A DNA stretch of 64,000 bases from Lacticigenium naphthae DSM 19658 (GCF_000425865.1 NZ_AUEG01000005.1:1-64000); one strand, 5' to 3'. Counted from the stretch's first letter, positions 39,764-49,249 are shown. The notes: generated from the sequence alone by a model not told the origin. A program made the numbers and translations.

Positions 39764-41491
39764 TTATTCAATTGCACCTTCCGCAGTTACATTCGGAGCT
39801 AGCTCACTCGTAGCAACATTCTTTTTCTGATAAGGATAACGAATCCCTAGAGTATGTTTTGCAATTTTAACAGAATGATCACTGATTCGTTCTAAATTCG
39901 AAACGATATCAACAAATAGAATGCCTTCAGAGGGAACACCTTTTCCTTTGTTTAAACGTTTGATGTATTTTTTACGAATATCCTTTTCTAACTGATTGAT
40001 TTCTTTTTCACGCTGGATCACTTCACCTGCTAAAGAATAATTGTTTTCTGAAAAAGACCGTATAGATTCAGCAATGTTTTTTTCAACTAAGTTAAACAGA
40101 AGTACTAGATCTTCATCAAAAAATACTTTTTCGATTTCTATATCAGTAGCACCTTTTTTTATTGATTTTTTCGCAGCCTTGCGCGCCTCTTGAATATTCT
40201 TCAAGATATTTTCACAATGGTCCCCGATCCGTTCCAAGTATTTCGTTACATCCATAATCACACCATGTTCACTCACACTATGGATCGGTAACTCTACATT
40301 GGAAATGAGCATCAAATACTCTGTTAAATTCACATCGATATCATTTACTACTTCTTCCAAATGCATCATGTCTTGTCGACTTTTCGGATCTTGTTTGTTG
40401 TAGTAACTAAACATAGATTTAAATTCTTCCATTACAAATTCACCCATTTGACCGACTTCTAATTTTGCCTGGTTCAAAGCCATCGTAGGAGCAGTTTGAA
40501 TGATAGACTGATCTAAATGTGAACTATCGTATTCCAATATAGATTCTTGTCCGGGAATTAATTTCGTTACAAAATTAGCAAGATGATTGATAAACCACAT
40601 TTGAATCAAAACATTGCTGATATTGAAAATCCCATGTGCAAAAGCAATCGTCATTTCAGGATTCAAACTTAGTCTTGTAGCTAAAGAAGACATAAAAACG
40701 GTAAATGGACTGATAATAATTACAATCATTATCGTTCCAATTAAGTTAAAGATCACATGAGAAGCAGATGTCCGCTTAGCGGCAACACTTGCACCCATAG
40801 ACGCTAAAATCGCAGTAATAGTTGTTCCAATGTTATTCCCAAATAATACAGGCAATGCAGCTTCTAAAGTAATACTTCCATGTCCATATAATTCTTGTAA
40901 AATTCCAATAGTTGCACTCGAACTTTGTAATAAAACTGTTAATCCCGTTCCAGCAAACACCCCTAAAATTGGGCTTTCCGATAAACTCAACATGATTTCT
41001 TTAAACACTGGTAAGGTTTCTAATGGTTCCATACCAGCTCCCATCAATTCTAATCCATAAAACAATCCGCCAAAACCAAAAATGATTTGACCCATGCTGT
41101 TTACAAAAGGATTTTTAAAGAAAAAGAGTAAAAAGGCACCGAGAGCTAAAATAGGTAAGGCATAGGCCCCGATATCTACTCCAATAATGAAGGCCGTAAT
41201 CGTGGTCCCAATATTTGCACCCATTATGACACCAATAGCTTGCTTTAATGTCATGAATCCAGCGCTTACCAACCCAACTGCCAATACAGTTGCTCCTGAG
41301 CTACTCTGAATCATAACGGTTATGAAAACACCAGCAAGTATTGCACGCAAAGGTGTCTTGGTAAATCGATTTAAAATTTCCCGTAAGTTGTCTCCGGCAG
41401 ACCGTTGCAGTCCATCTCCCATGTATTTCAGACCAAACAAGAAAATTCCTAGCCCGCCTAAAAATTGGAACAACATTGCTTGTATATCCAC
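39764..41491 (-). CDS. Na/Pi cotransporter family protein with PhoU-like domain
   Basis: 575 aa. Two repeats of the NptA motif (QSSSGATVLAVGLVSAGFMTLKQAIGVIMGANIGTT and QSSSATIGILQELYGHGSITLEAALPVLFGNNIGTT), about eight helices, and a C-terminal helical domain from about residue 340 (PhoU-like). It takes up phosphate with Na+, and the PhoU-like part probably regulates it. DUF2969 follows in the same operon. Confidence 0.92.
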   Translation of the reverse strand: MDIQAMLFQFLGGLGIFLFGLKYMGDGLQRSAGDNLREILNRFTKTPLRAILAGVFITVMIQSSSGATVLAVGLVSAGFMTLKQAIGVIMGANIGTTITAFIIGVDIGAYALPILALGAFLLFFFKNPFVNSMGQIIFGFGGLFYGLELMGAGMEPLETLPVFKEIMLSLSESPILGVFAGTGLTVLLQSSSATIGILQELYGHGSITLEAALPVLFGNNIGTTITAILASMGASVAAKRTSASHVIFNLIGTIMIVIIISPFTVFMSSLATRLSLNPEMTIAFAHGIFNISNVLIQMWFINHLANFVTKLIPGQESILEYDSSHLDQSIIQTAPTMALNQAKLEVGQMGEFVMEEFKSMFSYYNKQDPKSRQDMMHLEEVVNDIDVNLTEYLMLISNVELPIHSVSEHGVIMDVTKYLERIGDHCENILKNIQEARKAAKKSIKKGATDIEIEKVFFDEDLVLLFNLVEKNIAESIRSFSENNYSLAGEVIQREKEINQLEKDIRKKYIKRLNKGKGVPSEGILFVDIVSNLERISDHSVKIAKHTLGIRYPYQKKNVATSELAPNVTAEGAIE

Positions 41492-41710
41492 AAAAATACC
41501 TCCAGAATTTTAATTGCATTGCGTATAAGCATGTATGTAGTTTTATGCCCTATTTTTTATAGTAAATCTTCTCTGTTCAAATAGAAATAACATTTTTAAT
41601 AAAATTAGAAAAAATTTATTTGTTTCGACACAATTTTGTCCTATGTTTGTCATAAAGCAACCAATATACTCAACTTGATAGTACCATAACAAAAACAATT
41701 GAACCAAAAA

Positions 41711-41747
41711 AAAAAAGAACAAGGATAATGTTGCTCCTCGTTCTTCT
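41711..41747 (-). terminator. terminator of the carbamoyltransferase-like gene
   Basis: AAGAACGAGGA pairs with TCCTTGTTCTT on the minus strand, followed by a run of about twelve Ts. Confidence 0.9.
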
Positions 41748-41757
41748 TTATATTTCA

Positions 41758-42708
41758 TTATTTAATTAATTCAACTAAGGCCGCTTTTTGAATGTGTAGC
41801 CGATTTTCGGTTCCATCGTATACAACAGAATGTTCACTATCTAAAATTTCTGCCGAGACTTCTTCTCCACGATGAGCTGGTAAACAATGCATAAAGATAT
41901 AGTCATCTTTGGCTTCTGCTACAAGTTCTTCATTCACTTGATAGTCTTTAAAGATTCTCATATTCGCTGAAACATCTGCTGTCGCACCTAATTTTGTCCA
42001 TCCATCAGTCATAACGACATCAGCATTTTTCACTGCCTTTTTAGGATCATGGGTCAATTCAATGGTGGTCTTGGTTTGGGAAGCAATTTTTTCTGCTCGT
42101 TCTATAACGACTGGAAGAGGTTCATACCCTTTCGGTGTAGCTACAGAAACATCCATTCCCATCAATGCACACCCTTCTAGTAGCGAATGGGTGATATTAT
42201 TATTCCCATCTCCTAAATAAGCTAATTTTATGCCTTCTAGGTGTCCTTTTTTCTCATAAATCGTCATTAAATCAGATAGGACTTGCATTGGAAAATGCTC
42301 ATCAGTCAAGCCATTAATAATCGGGATAGACGCATTTTCAGCTAATTCCTCAATTATGTCATGTGAAAAAGTACGGACCATCAACGCATCTACAAATCGT
42401 GATAAAACCTGTGCAGTATCTGCAACTGTTTCACGTGCTCCCAATTTTAAATCGGTGGGACTGAAAAAGACTGCATGACCACCTAGTTGTGTCATACCTA
42501 CTTCAAATGAGAGACGTGTACGTGTAGAATCTTTTTCGAAAACCATTCCAAGAGATTTGCCTTCCAACACACGGTGACTTTTTCCTTCGCGTAATTCTTT
42601 CTTCATGCGAATGGCCTCTAAAATCATTACCTCTATTTCTTTAGCTGTTAAATCTGTCATGGTCAAAATATGTTTCAATACTTTTCCATTTCTTTTTGTT
42701 TCTTTCAT
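41758..42708 (-). CDS. argF: ornithine carbamoyltransferase-like protein with altered active-site motifs
   Basis: 316 aa. The carbamoyl-phosphate motif STRTR (about residues 61-65) and HCLPAHRGEEV (about 274-284) are conserved, and the overall length and C-terminus match anabolic ArgF. Two usually strict motifs differ: HPxQ reads FPMQ (F139-P140-M141-Q142) and the ornithine loop D-x-W-x-S-M-G reads DGWTKLG (D235 to G241). The enzyme may be an inactive or repurposed paralog, or may use another amine. ATG 42708 has AAGGAGG 9 bp ahead. It is monocistronic with a leader terminator. Confidence 0.75.
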   Translation of the reverse strand: MKETKRNGKVLKHILTMTDLTAKEIEVMILEAIRMKKELREGKSHRVLEGKSLGMVFEKDSTRTRLSFEVGMTQLGGHAVFFSPTDLKLGARETVADTAQVLSRFVDALMVRTFSHDIIEELAENASIPIINGLTDEHFPMQVLSDLMTIYEKKGHLEGIKLAYLGDGNNNITHSLLEGCALMGMDVSVATPKGYEPLPVVIERAEKIASQTKTTIELTHDPKKAVKNADVVMTDGWTKLGATADVSANMRIFKDYQVNEELVAEAKDDYIFMHCLPAHRGEEVSAEILDSEHSVVYDGTENRLHIQKAALVELIK

Positions 42709-42734
42709 ACACAACATCCTCCTTATAATTTTTT

Positions 42735-42768
42735 AGCCAAAAAAAATACCCTTAAAAAGGGCATTAAT
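42735..42768 (-). promoter_or_regulatory. possible attenuator upstream of the argF-like gene
   Basis: On the minus strand GCCCTT-TTT-AAGGGT is followed by eight Ts, only about 20 bp ahead of the AAGGAGG site. The promoter (TTGCAA, 17 bp, TTAAAT; 42799-42827) lies upstream, so the terminator is in the leader of this gene. Confidence 0.5.
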
Positions 42769-42991
42769 TTAACTCATTTGTTTTTAACTCTGTAATTAAT
42801 TTAAACATAAATAGAAGCGAATTGCAAAGCGATCACGATAAGGCTAACTTTTAAGTACAGTGAGTCTAGTTGTAATAGGTGATTTCACCAAGTGGAACAG
42901 TCCTTGACGCCCCCAGTTGCACTGGGAACATTATTGGGCAAATGATGCAACGCTTGATTTCCTAAAAATAGCCATCGCAACTGCTTCCTTG

Positions 42992-44080
42992 CTAATTAAT
43001 TGATTCAAATTTGAATTTCTGCCACGGCTTAATATAATCCAGTAGTAGTCTTTCTTCAGCAACAATCGATCCAACTACATTTGTTTTACCCGAATTTTCC
43101 ATTGGTAGCTTTGTCAATTGCAGTTCGCCAGCATAGTGAGCATATAAGGAGGTTTCAATTAAAATATCGCCAATTTCCATATTTTTTGTATGGAATGGTT
43201 CAAATTCATGACCTTTGTACTTCACTCGACTTTGTGTAGAGCGAATAACATAATCTGACACGTCACCACGATTGAAGTGAAATTCTTCTAAAACGATTTT
43301 CTTTTCGATTTCTGGAATATTTTCTACTAGCTCACATTTCATCGTTATTCTGTATGGATCGATTTGGCTCAACTCTTTTAATTCTTCTTCAGAAGCAAAA
43401 GAATTAGCAATGATCACGTCGTCTATAACTTCAGTTGCCCAAAGATGTTTCGCTTGGACTGCAATAGGTAAGTCACGGTGCATTTCTAAAGTGCACAAGC
43501 CTTCATCTAATGGCCACGGGCCAATTGATGCATTTTTTGAATTAACAAAAGCAGCCGTCCGAATTCCTTGATCTTTGTATTGTTTGCTTGTTTGAATAAA
43601 ATGCTCATAGTTTAATCCCGTATAGCGATGTGGATAAAAATTATGGCAACCAAGTAATTTACTTTTATCAGCTTGATAAGCGAGAATGTTTTCTAAATAT
43701 TTTGTTCCGCTACTAATATTTAATTCAATAGCTAAGTCTTGTGGATTGAACGTCATAATTGCTTCTTCATTTCCTGTAAAGCCCATGTCTAATCGGATGC
43801 CATCTGCTCCAATATCTTTGAAAAAGGTCAAATCTGTATAATCAATTTCCAATTCTCCAAAAACTTTCGGACTTACATCAGCTATTACTTCCATATCAAA
43901 TTGTTTCGCATATGCAATAACTTCTTTAAAATCAGCAACAATTTGTTCCTTATCTCCTTCTACAGATAGCAAACAAGTAAAGATCCTTGAAAAGTTATAG
44001 TTTGCAGCCAGTTCGATGTAGTCTTTAATATCCTGAATGGAACTATGGTTGGGGTAAACGGATATGCCCAATTTTCTCAT
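42992..44080 (-). CDS. mupG: MupG-like 6-phospho-N-acetylmuramidase (DUF871)
   Basis: 362 aa. LGISVYPNHSSIQDIKDYIELAANYNFSRIFTCLLSVEGDK at the N-terminus, GADGIRLDMGFTG, and NFYPHRYTGLNYEHFIQTSKQYKDQGIRTAAFV are typical of the family, which includes S. aureus MupG that splits MurNAc-6-phosphate-GlcNAc in peptidoglycan recycling. The start at 44080 (MRKLG) uses GGTG 6 bp ahead. It follows the EIIC gene set with a 250-bp gap, perhaps with its own promoter. Confidence 0.88.
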   Translation of the reverse strand: MRKLGISVYPNHSSIQDIKDYIELAANYNFSRIFTCLLSVEGDKEQIVADFKEVIAYAKQFDMEVIADVSPKVFGELEIDYTDLTFFKDIGADGIRLDMGFTGNEEAIMTFNPQDLAIELNISSGTKYLENILAYQADKSKLLGCHNFYPHRYTGLNYEHFIQTSKQYKDQGIRTAAFVNSKNASIGPWPLDEGLCTLEMHRDLPIAVQAKHLWATEVIDDVIIANSFASEEELKELSQIDPYRITMKCELVENIPEIEKKIVLEEFHFNRGDVSDYVIRSTQSRVKYKGHEFEPFHTKNMEIGDILIETSLYAHYAGELQLTKLPMENSGKTNVVGSIVAEERLLLDYIKPWQKFKFESIN

Positions 44081-44329
44081 GTTAGTCACCATTTCCTTTC
44101 TCTGATCGGTGGGAATAATAAGATGCTTCGGTATCTTTTTCACTTGATGAACGGGGAGCTTGTTTCTCAATCACAATAAACCCTATCCGATTTTAAAAAA
44201 ACACGTTTAGTGTGTATATTTACAGTTGAACAATAAACAAGCCCAGCATTATTCGTTAAAATGAATTTGCCGTAGTGAAGTGAGCATTCGTTTTACTCTT
44301 TTTAGTGGTTTCTTCACATTTGTTTCTTT

Positions 44330-44746
44330 TCAACTATAAGAATGTTCTATTTGAGATAACATTTTTAGAAATCTTCTTTTTTTCAAAAACGACCATATGA
44401 CCCCGACAACTGCATCATTTATTTGCTGCATTCTACCCTGAGATTCTATTTCTTCAGTGTAATCTAAAGTACACTGATTGTTATTTTCAGAAGTAATATC
44501 ATATTTTACGTGAAAAGTATTTTTATTTGTCACGGTGGAGTAATGGTAGGCTTTTCCTTTTTCAAATTTCAAAATGTTGATTGTCGCCTTACTTTTATCA
44601 TTAAACTCTTTAACGTATTCAAACCCGTCTAAATCTTCATCTTCAACGTTTCTGTTTATTTGCTGATGAATATCTTCTTGAACAGATTTCTTTAATACAT
44701 CCGATAAATATTCAGCTGGAATGTTCATCTTTTTAGAAATGTGCAC
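44330..44746 (-). CDS. DUF3284-family protein
   Basis: 138 aa. MHISKKMNIPAEYLSDVLKKSVQEDI and the beta-strand-rich middle (YHYSTVTNKNTFHVKYDIT) match the DUF3284 family. Such proteins lie beside PTS EIIC genes in Lactobacillales; they look like SRPBCC-type lipid- or ligand-binding folds, but no function is shown. It starts 2 bp past the small membrane protein gene. Confidence 0.75.
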   Translation of the reverse strand: MHISKKMNIPAEYLSDVLKKSVQEDIHQQINRNVEDEDLDGFEYVKEFNDKSKATINILKFEKGKAYHYSTVTNKNTFHVKYDITSENNNQCTLDYTEEIESQGRMQQINDAVVGVIWSFLKKRRFLKMLSQIEHSYS

Positions 44747-44748
44747 TT

Positions 44749-44922
44749 TTACTCCTCCTTGTCGATATCTACCTTACTGTTTTTTATTATTAAAATTCCA
44801 ATAACTATGAAAGAAATTCCAGAAATCATACTTAAGACATCATATTCTCCACTGTTCAAATTTGAACTTCCCAAAATGATTAACCCTCCTAAACTACAGA
44901 GAAATAATCCCCACTTGCTCAT
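44749..44922 (-). CDS. small two-helix membrane protein
   Basis: 57 aa with two hydrophobic segments (about 4-21 and 33-49) around a short linker, ending in an acidic, charged tail (SKVDIDKEE). GAGGGCGA precedes ATG 44922. It lies between the EIIC and DUF3284 genes, so it may be a minor partner of that PTS unit. I do not recognise the family. Confidence 0.6.
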   Translation of the reverse strand: MSKWGLFLCSLGGLIILGSSNLNSGEYDVLSMISGISFIVIGILIIKNSKVDIDKEE

Positions 44923-45001
44923 TTTTAATCGCCCTCCAATCAATATGTAAGATATAGTCCCAGTAAAGTATTTTTACTGGGACTATATCCTTTAAAAATA
45001 G

Positions 45002-46405
45002 TTATTTATTATGAACTTCTTCTATATTAATTTTATTAGCTGATTTAACAAACGGTATCCAAATAAGGAATGAAACTGTCATGGCCAAGAGTGTTACAAG
45101 TGGTGCCCGCCAGTCTGCCCCGGTTGCTAAGAAAGATAAAAGTAACGGTGGAGTAACCCAGGCTACCTGTTGCGACACTGGGTTTACTAGTCCCCAAATA
45201 GTTGCAAAATAACCAATACTCACAGATATAACTGGAGTCAATAAGAATGGAATAAACATAATTGGATTTAAAACGATCGGCAATCCAAACATGATTGGTT
45301 CATTAATATTAAATATTCCAGGTCCTATAGATAGTTTTGATACGGTCAAATAATCTTTCCGTTTTGAAAAGATCAACATAGCAATGATCAAGACAATTGT
45401 ACCACCTGATCCGCCATACCAAGCATACGCATCAAATGATCCACGAACCCACATGTAACCTTCGGAAGCTACTAGTTCAGCTCCTCCTTCTTGGAATAGA
45501 TTCACATTATGTAACTGTGCTACTCCAAAAACTCCTTCTAATATTGGAGCCAAAACATTTGGGCCATGAATTCCAAAGAACCAAAATATTTGAACGAATA
45601 AAGTTGTTAGTATTATAGCTCCAAACCCTTGGGATAACCCCAATAATGGCAACGCAATAGTTTCTTGTAACCATCCGAGGAATGTTAATCCAGGGACCAT
45701 TAAAGAAAATAACCAGTAAAAGATACTTACTGCATAAATAGCTACAGTAGCTGGAATTATAGAAGCAAATGCTTTAGAAACTGCAGGTGGAACTGATTCA
45801 GGTAATTTAATAGTAATATTTAGTATCATTAATTTGTTAAAAATCATTGTAGAAACAAAACCTATGATCATTGCTGTAAAAAAGAAGTTGCTGTCTAAAT
45901 TATTCAATGGAAGCCATCCCCAGCCAACTGCGTTGATATCTGTTGCTGTTGCTGACCATCCAGCTTCATTAATTGCACTAATGGTTTCCGGGTTCAAATT
46001 CAATCCTGTGATCCCACCAGAAAACGAGAAAGTTATTCCGGCTAATGATGCAGCAGTGGCAACTATACCACCAGACAACTCATTTACACCATATGCTTTT
46101 GCCAGATTATATCCCCAAGAAAAAACAAATATTAAACCTGCCACAGCTAACGTTCCGTTCCATACATACCCATTTATTGAGATGATTTGACTAATCACGG
46201 GTATGGAATTTCCATCATATCCTTCAATGAATTGAGGCGGTAAATCACGTAATATGGCATTTAACATAACCGCAACAGAACCTGCCATTGTTGCTGGCAA
46301 AGTTCCAATGAAGGCATCTCTTAAAGCAACTAAATGTTTCTCAGCACCAATCGCACCTGCGATAGGTAAAATATATTTTTCTAACCATTGAGTAAGCTTG
46401 TTCAT
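45002..46405 (-). CDS. PTS lactose/cellobiose-type EIIC
   Basis: 467 aa, about ten helices. The family motif GPGIFNINEPIMFGLPIVLNP is present, as are AIGAEKHLVALRDAFIGTLPATMAGS and WFFGIHGPNVLAPI. This subunit carries the sugar through the membrane while EIIA and EIIB phosphorylate it; no EIIA or EIIB gene is in the operon. The linked MupG and ROK genes suggest the substrate is a MurNAc-containing disaccharide or muropeptide sugar. AGGAGG precedes the ATG. Confidence 0.85.
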   Translation of the reverse strand: MNKLTQWLEKYILPIAGAIGAEKHLVALRDAFIGTLPATMAGSVAVMLNAILRDLPPQFIEGYDGNSIPVISQIISINGYVWNGTLAVAGLIFVFSWGYNLAKAYGVNELSGGIVATAASLAGITFSFSGGITGLNLNPETISAINEAGWSATATDINAVGWGWLPLNNLDSNFFFTAMIIGFVSTMIFNKLMILNITIKLPESVPPAVSKAFASIIPATVAIYAVSIFYWLFSLMVPGLTFLGWLQETIALPLLGLSQGFGAIILTTLFVQIFWFFGIHGPNVLAPILEGVFGVAQLHNVNLFQEGGAELVASEGYMWVRGSFDAYAWYGGSGGTIVLIIAMLIFSKRKDYLTVSKLSIGPGIFNINEPIMFGLPIVLNPIMFIPFLLTPVISVSIGYFATIWGLVNPVSQQVAWVTPPLLLSFLATGADWRAPLVTLLAMTVSFLIWIPFVKSANKINIEEVHNK

Positions 46406-46521
46406 TTTAAACCTCCTTGTTTTCTTTTCTTATTTTTATATAGAGATATCACTTCTTTTTCCATCTCTCCCTTCTTTTCTAGATATCTCTTTTGAAACCA
46501 TTTTTTGGATGGTACTGAGTA

Positions 46522-47685
46522 CTAGTGAAATAATTTTTTCAAAAACAGGACTGAAGCTCCCAATAATGTCATGTTTTCTCCTAAATCACTCACATACAAG
46601 TTGATGCCCTTTTTCAATTTATCTGTTAGGGCTTTTTCCGTAATTGTTTTTTTTATAATCGGCATTAAGAATTCTTGACTTTTCAATACTCCTCCGCCTA
46701 ATACAATAACCTCTGGATCAACAGTATGAATGTAGTTTACGATCCCCACACCTATATATTCTCCGACTTTTTCCAAGACTTGAATATATTCTGTCTCTCC
46801 TTGTTTTGCCAACTGATATATTTTTTCGGGAGAAATATCTGAGGGGATATTTTCAATCTCTTCTCTTGCTGTCTTTACAATTCCTTCTCCGGTGATATAT
46901 GTTTCGAGACAACCTTTATTCCCACAGCCACATTGCCTTCCATGCATAGAAATTGTTGTATGCCCTATTTCTCCAGCAGTATCATGAGCCCCTCGGGACA
47001 AAGTCCCATCCGTGATGATTCCAGAACCTACCCCTCTGCCAATATTGATTACTGAAAAACTATCGCCTTTTTTATTTTTCCCAAACCAAAATTCGCCTAA
47101 TGCCATTGCTCGCGAATTGTTTTCTACCATAACCGGTAAATTCAATTCTTTTTCTAGACTTTCTTTGATTGGGATATTTTTCAGTCCTGAGTCAGAGGAA
47201 AATAAACAGGTGCCCTGTTCAATATCTACAACTCCATGCATTGCTACACCGATGCCTAGTATTTTTTCCGAATCTACTGCAGATGTTTTTATTATTTCTC
47301 TTATTTTTTTTACTAATTCCTTGAGAAATTTTTCTTTAGACAGTGAGGAGGACTGTGAAATTTCTTTTTTAATTAAAATTTCTCCCACTAAATTTGAAAT
47401 CATGACTCTCAAATGCGTTGAGCTCGCGTCCACACTTACCACAAAGTACCCATCTTCTTTCAATAACAAGAGTGTAGGTTTTCTTCCACCTTCGGATTCT
47501 CCTAAATGACTTTCTTTTACTAACTCTTCTTCAATCAATTCTTTTACAATCTTACTTACCGTAGGAGGTGTGATTTTTGTTTGTTTGGCGATTTTCGCTC
47601 TAGAAATCGGACCATTTAACCGAATACTATTTAATATTAAGCGCTTATTAGCCAGTTTCATCATTTCAAATGTTCCTCTATCCAT
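46522..47685 (-). CDS. ROK-family transcriptional repressor
   Basis: 387 aa. N-terminal MarR-like HTH (LNGPISRAKIAKQTKITPPTVSKIVKELIEEELV), then an ROK sugar-kinase-like domain with GIGVAMHGVVD, and the zinc site HGRQCGCGNKGCLETY. Such proteins (XylR/NagC type) repress sugar operons. A perfect palindrome and promoter lie upstream (47725-47779), so self-repression is likely. First gene of the muropeptide-sugar operon. Confidence 0.9.
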   Translation of the reverse strand: MDRGTFEMMKLANKRLILNSIRLNGPISRAKIAKQTKITPPTVSKIVKELIEEELVKESHLGESEGGRKPTLLLLKEDGYFVVSVDASSTHLRVMISNLVGEILIKKEISQSSSLSKEKFLKELVKKIREIIKTSAVDSEKILGIGVAMHGVVDIEQGTCLFSSDSGLKNIPIKESLEKELNLPVMVENNSRAMALGEFWFGKNKKGDSFSVINIGRGVGSGIITDGTLSRGAHDTAGEIGHTTISMHGRQCGCGNKGCLETYITGEGIVKTAREEIENIPSDISPEKIYQLAKQGETEYIQVLEKVGEYIGVGIVNYIHTVDPEVIVLGGGVLKSQEFLMPIIKKTITEKALTDKLKKGINLYVSDLGENMTLLGASVLFLKKLFH

Positions 47686-47724
47686 ATTTCTATCCTCTTC
47701 TCTAAGTTACTTGCTTACTTAATT

Positions 47725-47742
47725 AACTTAATTTATTAAGTT
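47725..47742 (-). promoter_or_regulatory. ROK operator palindrome
   Basis: AACTTAATTTATTAAGTT, an 8-2-8 perfect palindrome placed directly downstream of the -10 box of the ROK promoter. Confidence 0.65.
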
Positions 47743-47750
47743 ATAAATGT

Positions 47751-47779
47751 AGTGTACACAAAACGGAATCATATGTAAA
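47751..47779 (-). promoter_or_regulatory. promoter of the ROK-EIIC operon
   Basis: TTTACA (complement of 47774-47779), 17-bp spacer, TACACT (complement of 47751-47756), followed by the palindromic operator near the expected start of transcription. Confidence 0.7.
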
Positions 47780-47801
47780 CCCTTTCTTCTATTTCGAATG
47801 A

Positions 47802-47849
47802 AAAAGAGGAAAGAAACAGATCCTATTAGCTGTTTCTTTCCTCTTTAAA
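47802..47849. terminator. intrinsic terminator between ROK and prenyltransferase genes
   Basis: AAAGAGGAAAGAAACAG pairs with CTGTTTCTTTCCTCTTT. It lies beyond the prenyltransferase stop on the minus strand, and ends its transcript before the ROK promoter. Confidence 0.8.
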
Positions 47850-47975
47850 ATCTTTAAGTGAGATGAATAAATAAAAATTAGTAGCTGACTTTTTTGTGCA
47901 GCGATTCATTTCATAATTATTACTTTAGTCTTTACAGACCTAGAGATCTTTTTGTGTATGTTATTTGAAGCAGCG

Positions 47976-48917
47976 TTAAACGAAGAATAAACTGAGGCCC
48001 AACAAGACTATTTCAACTACACTGAATAAAACAGTGTTTTTAATTGCTACAACAAATGTTTCTTCTTTTACTTGACGTTTATTAAACTGATCCAAATTTC
48101 TCTTGATCAATGGAAGAGTTAAAAACGTTCCCAAGAGTATTGGATGTAATAATCTCAGCAGAACAGCTAATAAAATCACACCATAACTTGAATACATCAA
48201 TATATTAAATAAAATCACGGCCTGTTTTTTGCCAATATAAAAAGGGAGTGTAAAACGGTGATTCGTGATATCTTGTTCTAAATCGCATGTGTTATTTGCC
48301 AACATGATGTTCGCAATCAAAAAGACTGTTGGTAAAGAGACCAAAAATGTGCTCAAAATTTCAATATAGTTTCCTGATAATAAAAATTCCGGGTGATCGA
48401 ATTGAAGTTGAATCAGAATGTTATTGACATCATTAACAAATAGGGTAATGAAAAATATTCCAAATCCCATTGTCAATCCTGATAAAATTTCTCCCAGAGG
48501 TGTTCGAGAAATCGGGATTGGGCCAAAAGTATAGAATATTCCAATAAAGAATGCCACTCCTCCCATTAATAGTAAAAGGAAGTTTGTTCTAAGTACAAGT
48601 ACCAAACCAATTAAAGTCGAGACAACAAGCATGCCCAGTATAAGCTGAATAACTGTTTTTTCTGCTAAACCCGATTGACCAATGACATTAACTTCCTGTT
48701 TGTATTTTTTATCTTTAGCTTTTTGATAGTCCATCAGATTATTGATTGCTGTTGTGGTCATATCAAATACTAACATTGCAATAAAAAATAGTACTGTATT
48801 TGTCCAATCGATTTGATTGAAATAATATAAAGAGAATAATATTCCTAATAAAAACGGAATGAGACTGGCTATTTTTGTTTGAATCTCTACTAATCTTAAA
48901 AAAATTTTCAGCGTCAT
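47976..48917 (-). CDS. UbiA-family prenyltransferase (MenA/DmkA-like)
   Basis: 313 aa, eight to nine helices. First Asp-rich site in TTTAINNLMDYQKAK (N-x-x-x-D form), second in MLANNTCDLEQDITNHRFTLP. The YGP-like FYTFGPIPISRTPLGE stretch marks MenA-type enzymes. It would attach a polyprenyl chain to 1,4-dihydroxy-2-naphthoate. Together with Ndh2 and the polyprenyl synthase across the divergent promoter it matches the DmkA role in extracellular electron transfer loci. Confidence 0.85.
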   Translation of the reverse strand: MTLKIFLRLVEIQTKIASLIPFLLGILFSLYYFNQIDWTNTVLFFIAMLVFDMTTTAINNLMDYQKAKDKKYKQEVNVIGQSGLAEKTVIQLILGMLVVSTLIGLVLVLRTNFLLLLMGGVAFFIGIFYTFGPIPISRTPLGEILSGLTMGFGIFFITLFVNDVNNILIQLQFDHPEFLLSGNYIEILSTFLVSLPTVFLIANIMLANNTCDLEQDITNHRFTLPFYIGKKQAVILFNILMYSSYGVILLAVLLRLLHPILLGTFLTLPLIKRNLDQFNKRQVKEETFVVAIKNTVLFSVVEIVLLGLSLFFV

Positions 48918-49123
48918 ATGCTAACCTTCATTTCTTGTTATTTAATAGTTATTCTAATCTGTTTTTTCACAAAACAAATTATTTACTCTGTCTATTATTA
49001 ACAAAATCACTGACACACGCAAGTCTTTTTTATTTCTAAAATCAATTCTTAATTACGGAAACCTCCTGAGTAACATGAAAATCAGCAACTTTATGAAGAA
49101 AATATGTACACTGCTAAAATATC

Positions 49124-49152
49124 TAGACAATATAATTTCACTTTGTTATAAT
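49124..49152 (+). promoter_or_regulatory. promoter of ndh2
   Basis: TAGACA (49124-49129), 17-bp spacer, TATAAT (49147-49152). Confidence 0.7.
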
Positions 49153-49204
49153 AAGCTTTGCGCCATGTGAATTTGCGCACAGTCTTTGCAATTATTTTAA
49201 TCAG

Positions 49205-49249
49205 TAGACTATTCTTTTTAATAGAGGGGAAAGAATAGTCTATTATTTT
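49205..49249 (+). promoter_or_regulatory. terminator-like hairpin in the ndh2 leader
   Basis: TAGACTATTCTTT (49205-49217) and AAAGAATAGTCTA (49230-49242) form a perfect 13-bp stem, followed by TTATTTTG. It lies between the promoter and the gene, about 40 bp ahead of the start codon; a smaller TGCGC/GCGCA hairpin precedes it. Confidence 0.55.

Noticed and set aside
42831-42960. T-box upstream of the carbamoyltransferase-like gene
   Set aside because: AGTGGAACAG on the plus strand looked similar, but it is on the wrong strand and lacks the conserved core and partner stems.
42931-42975. 14-residue open frame with AAGGAAG ahead of it, downstream of mupG
   Set aside because: Too short to separate from chance; could be a leader peptide but lies upstream of the identified promoter of the next gene.
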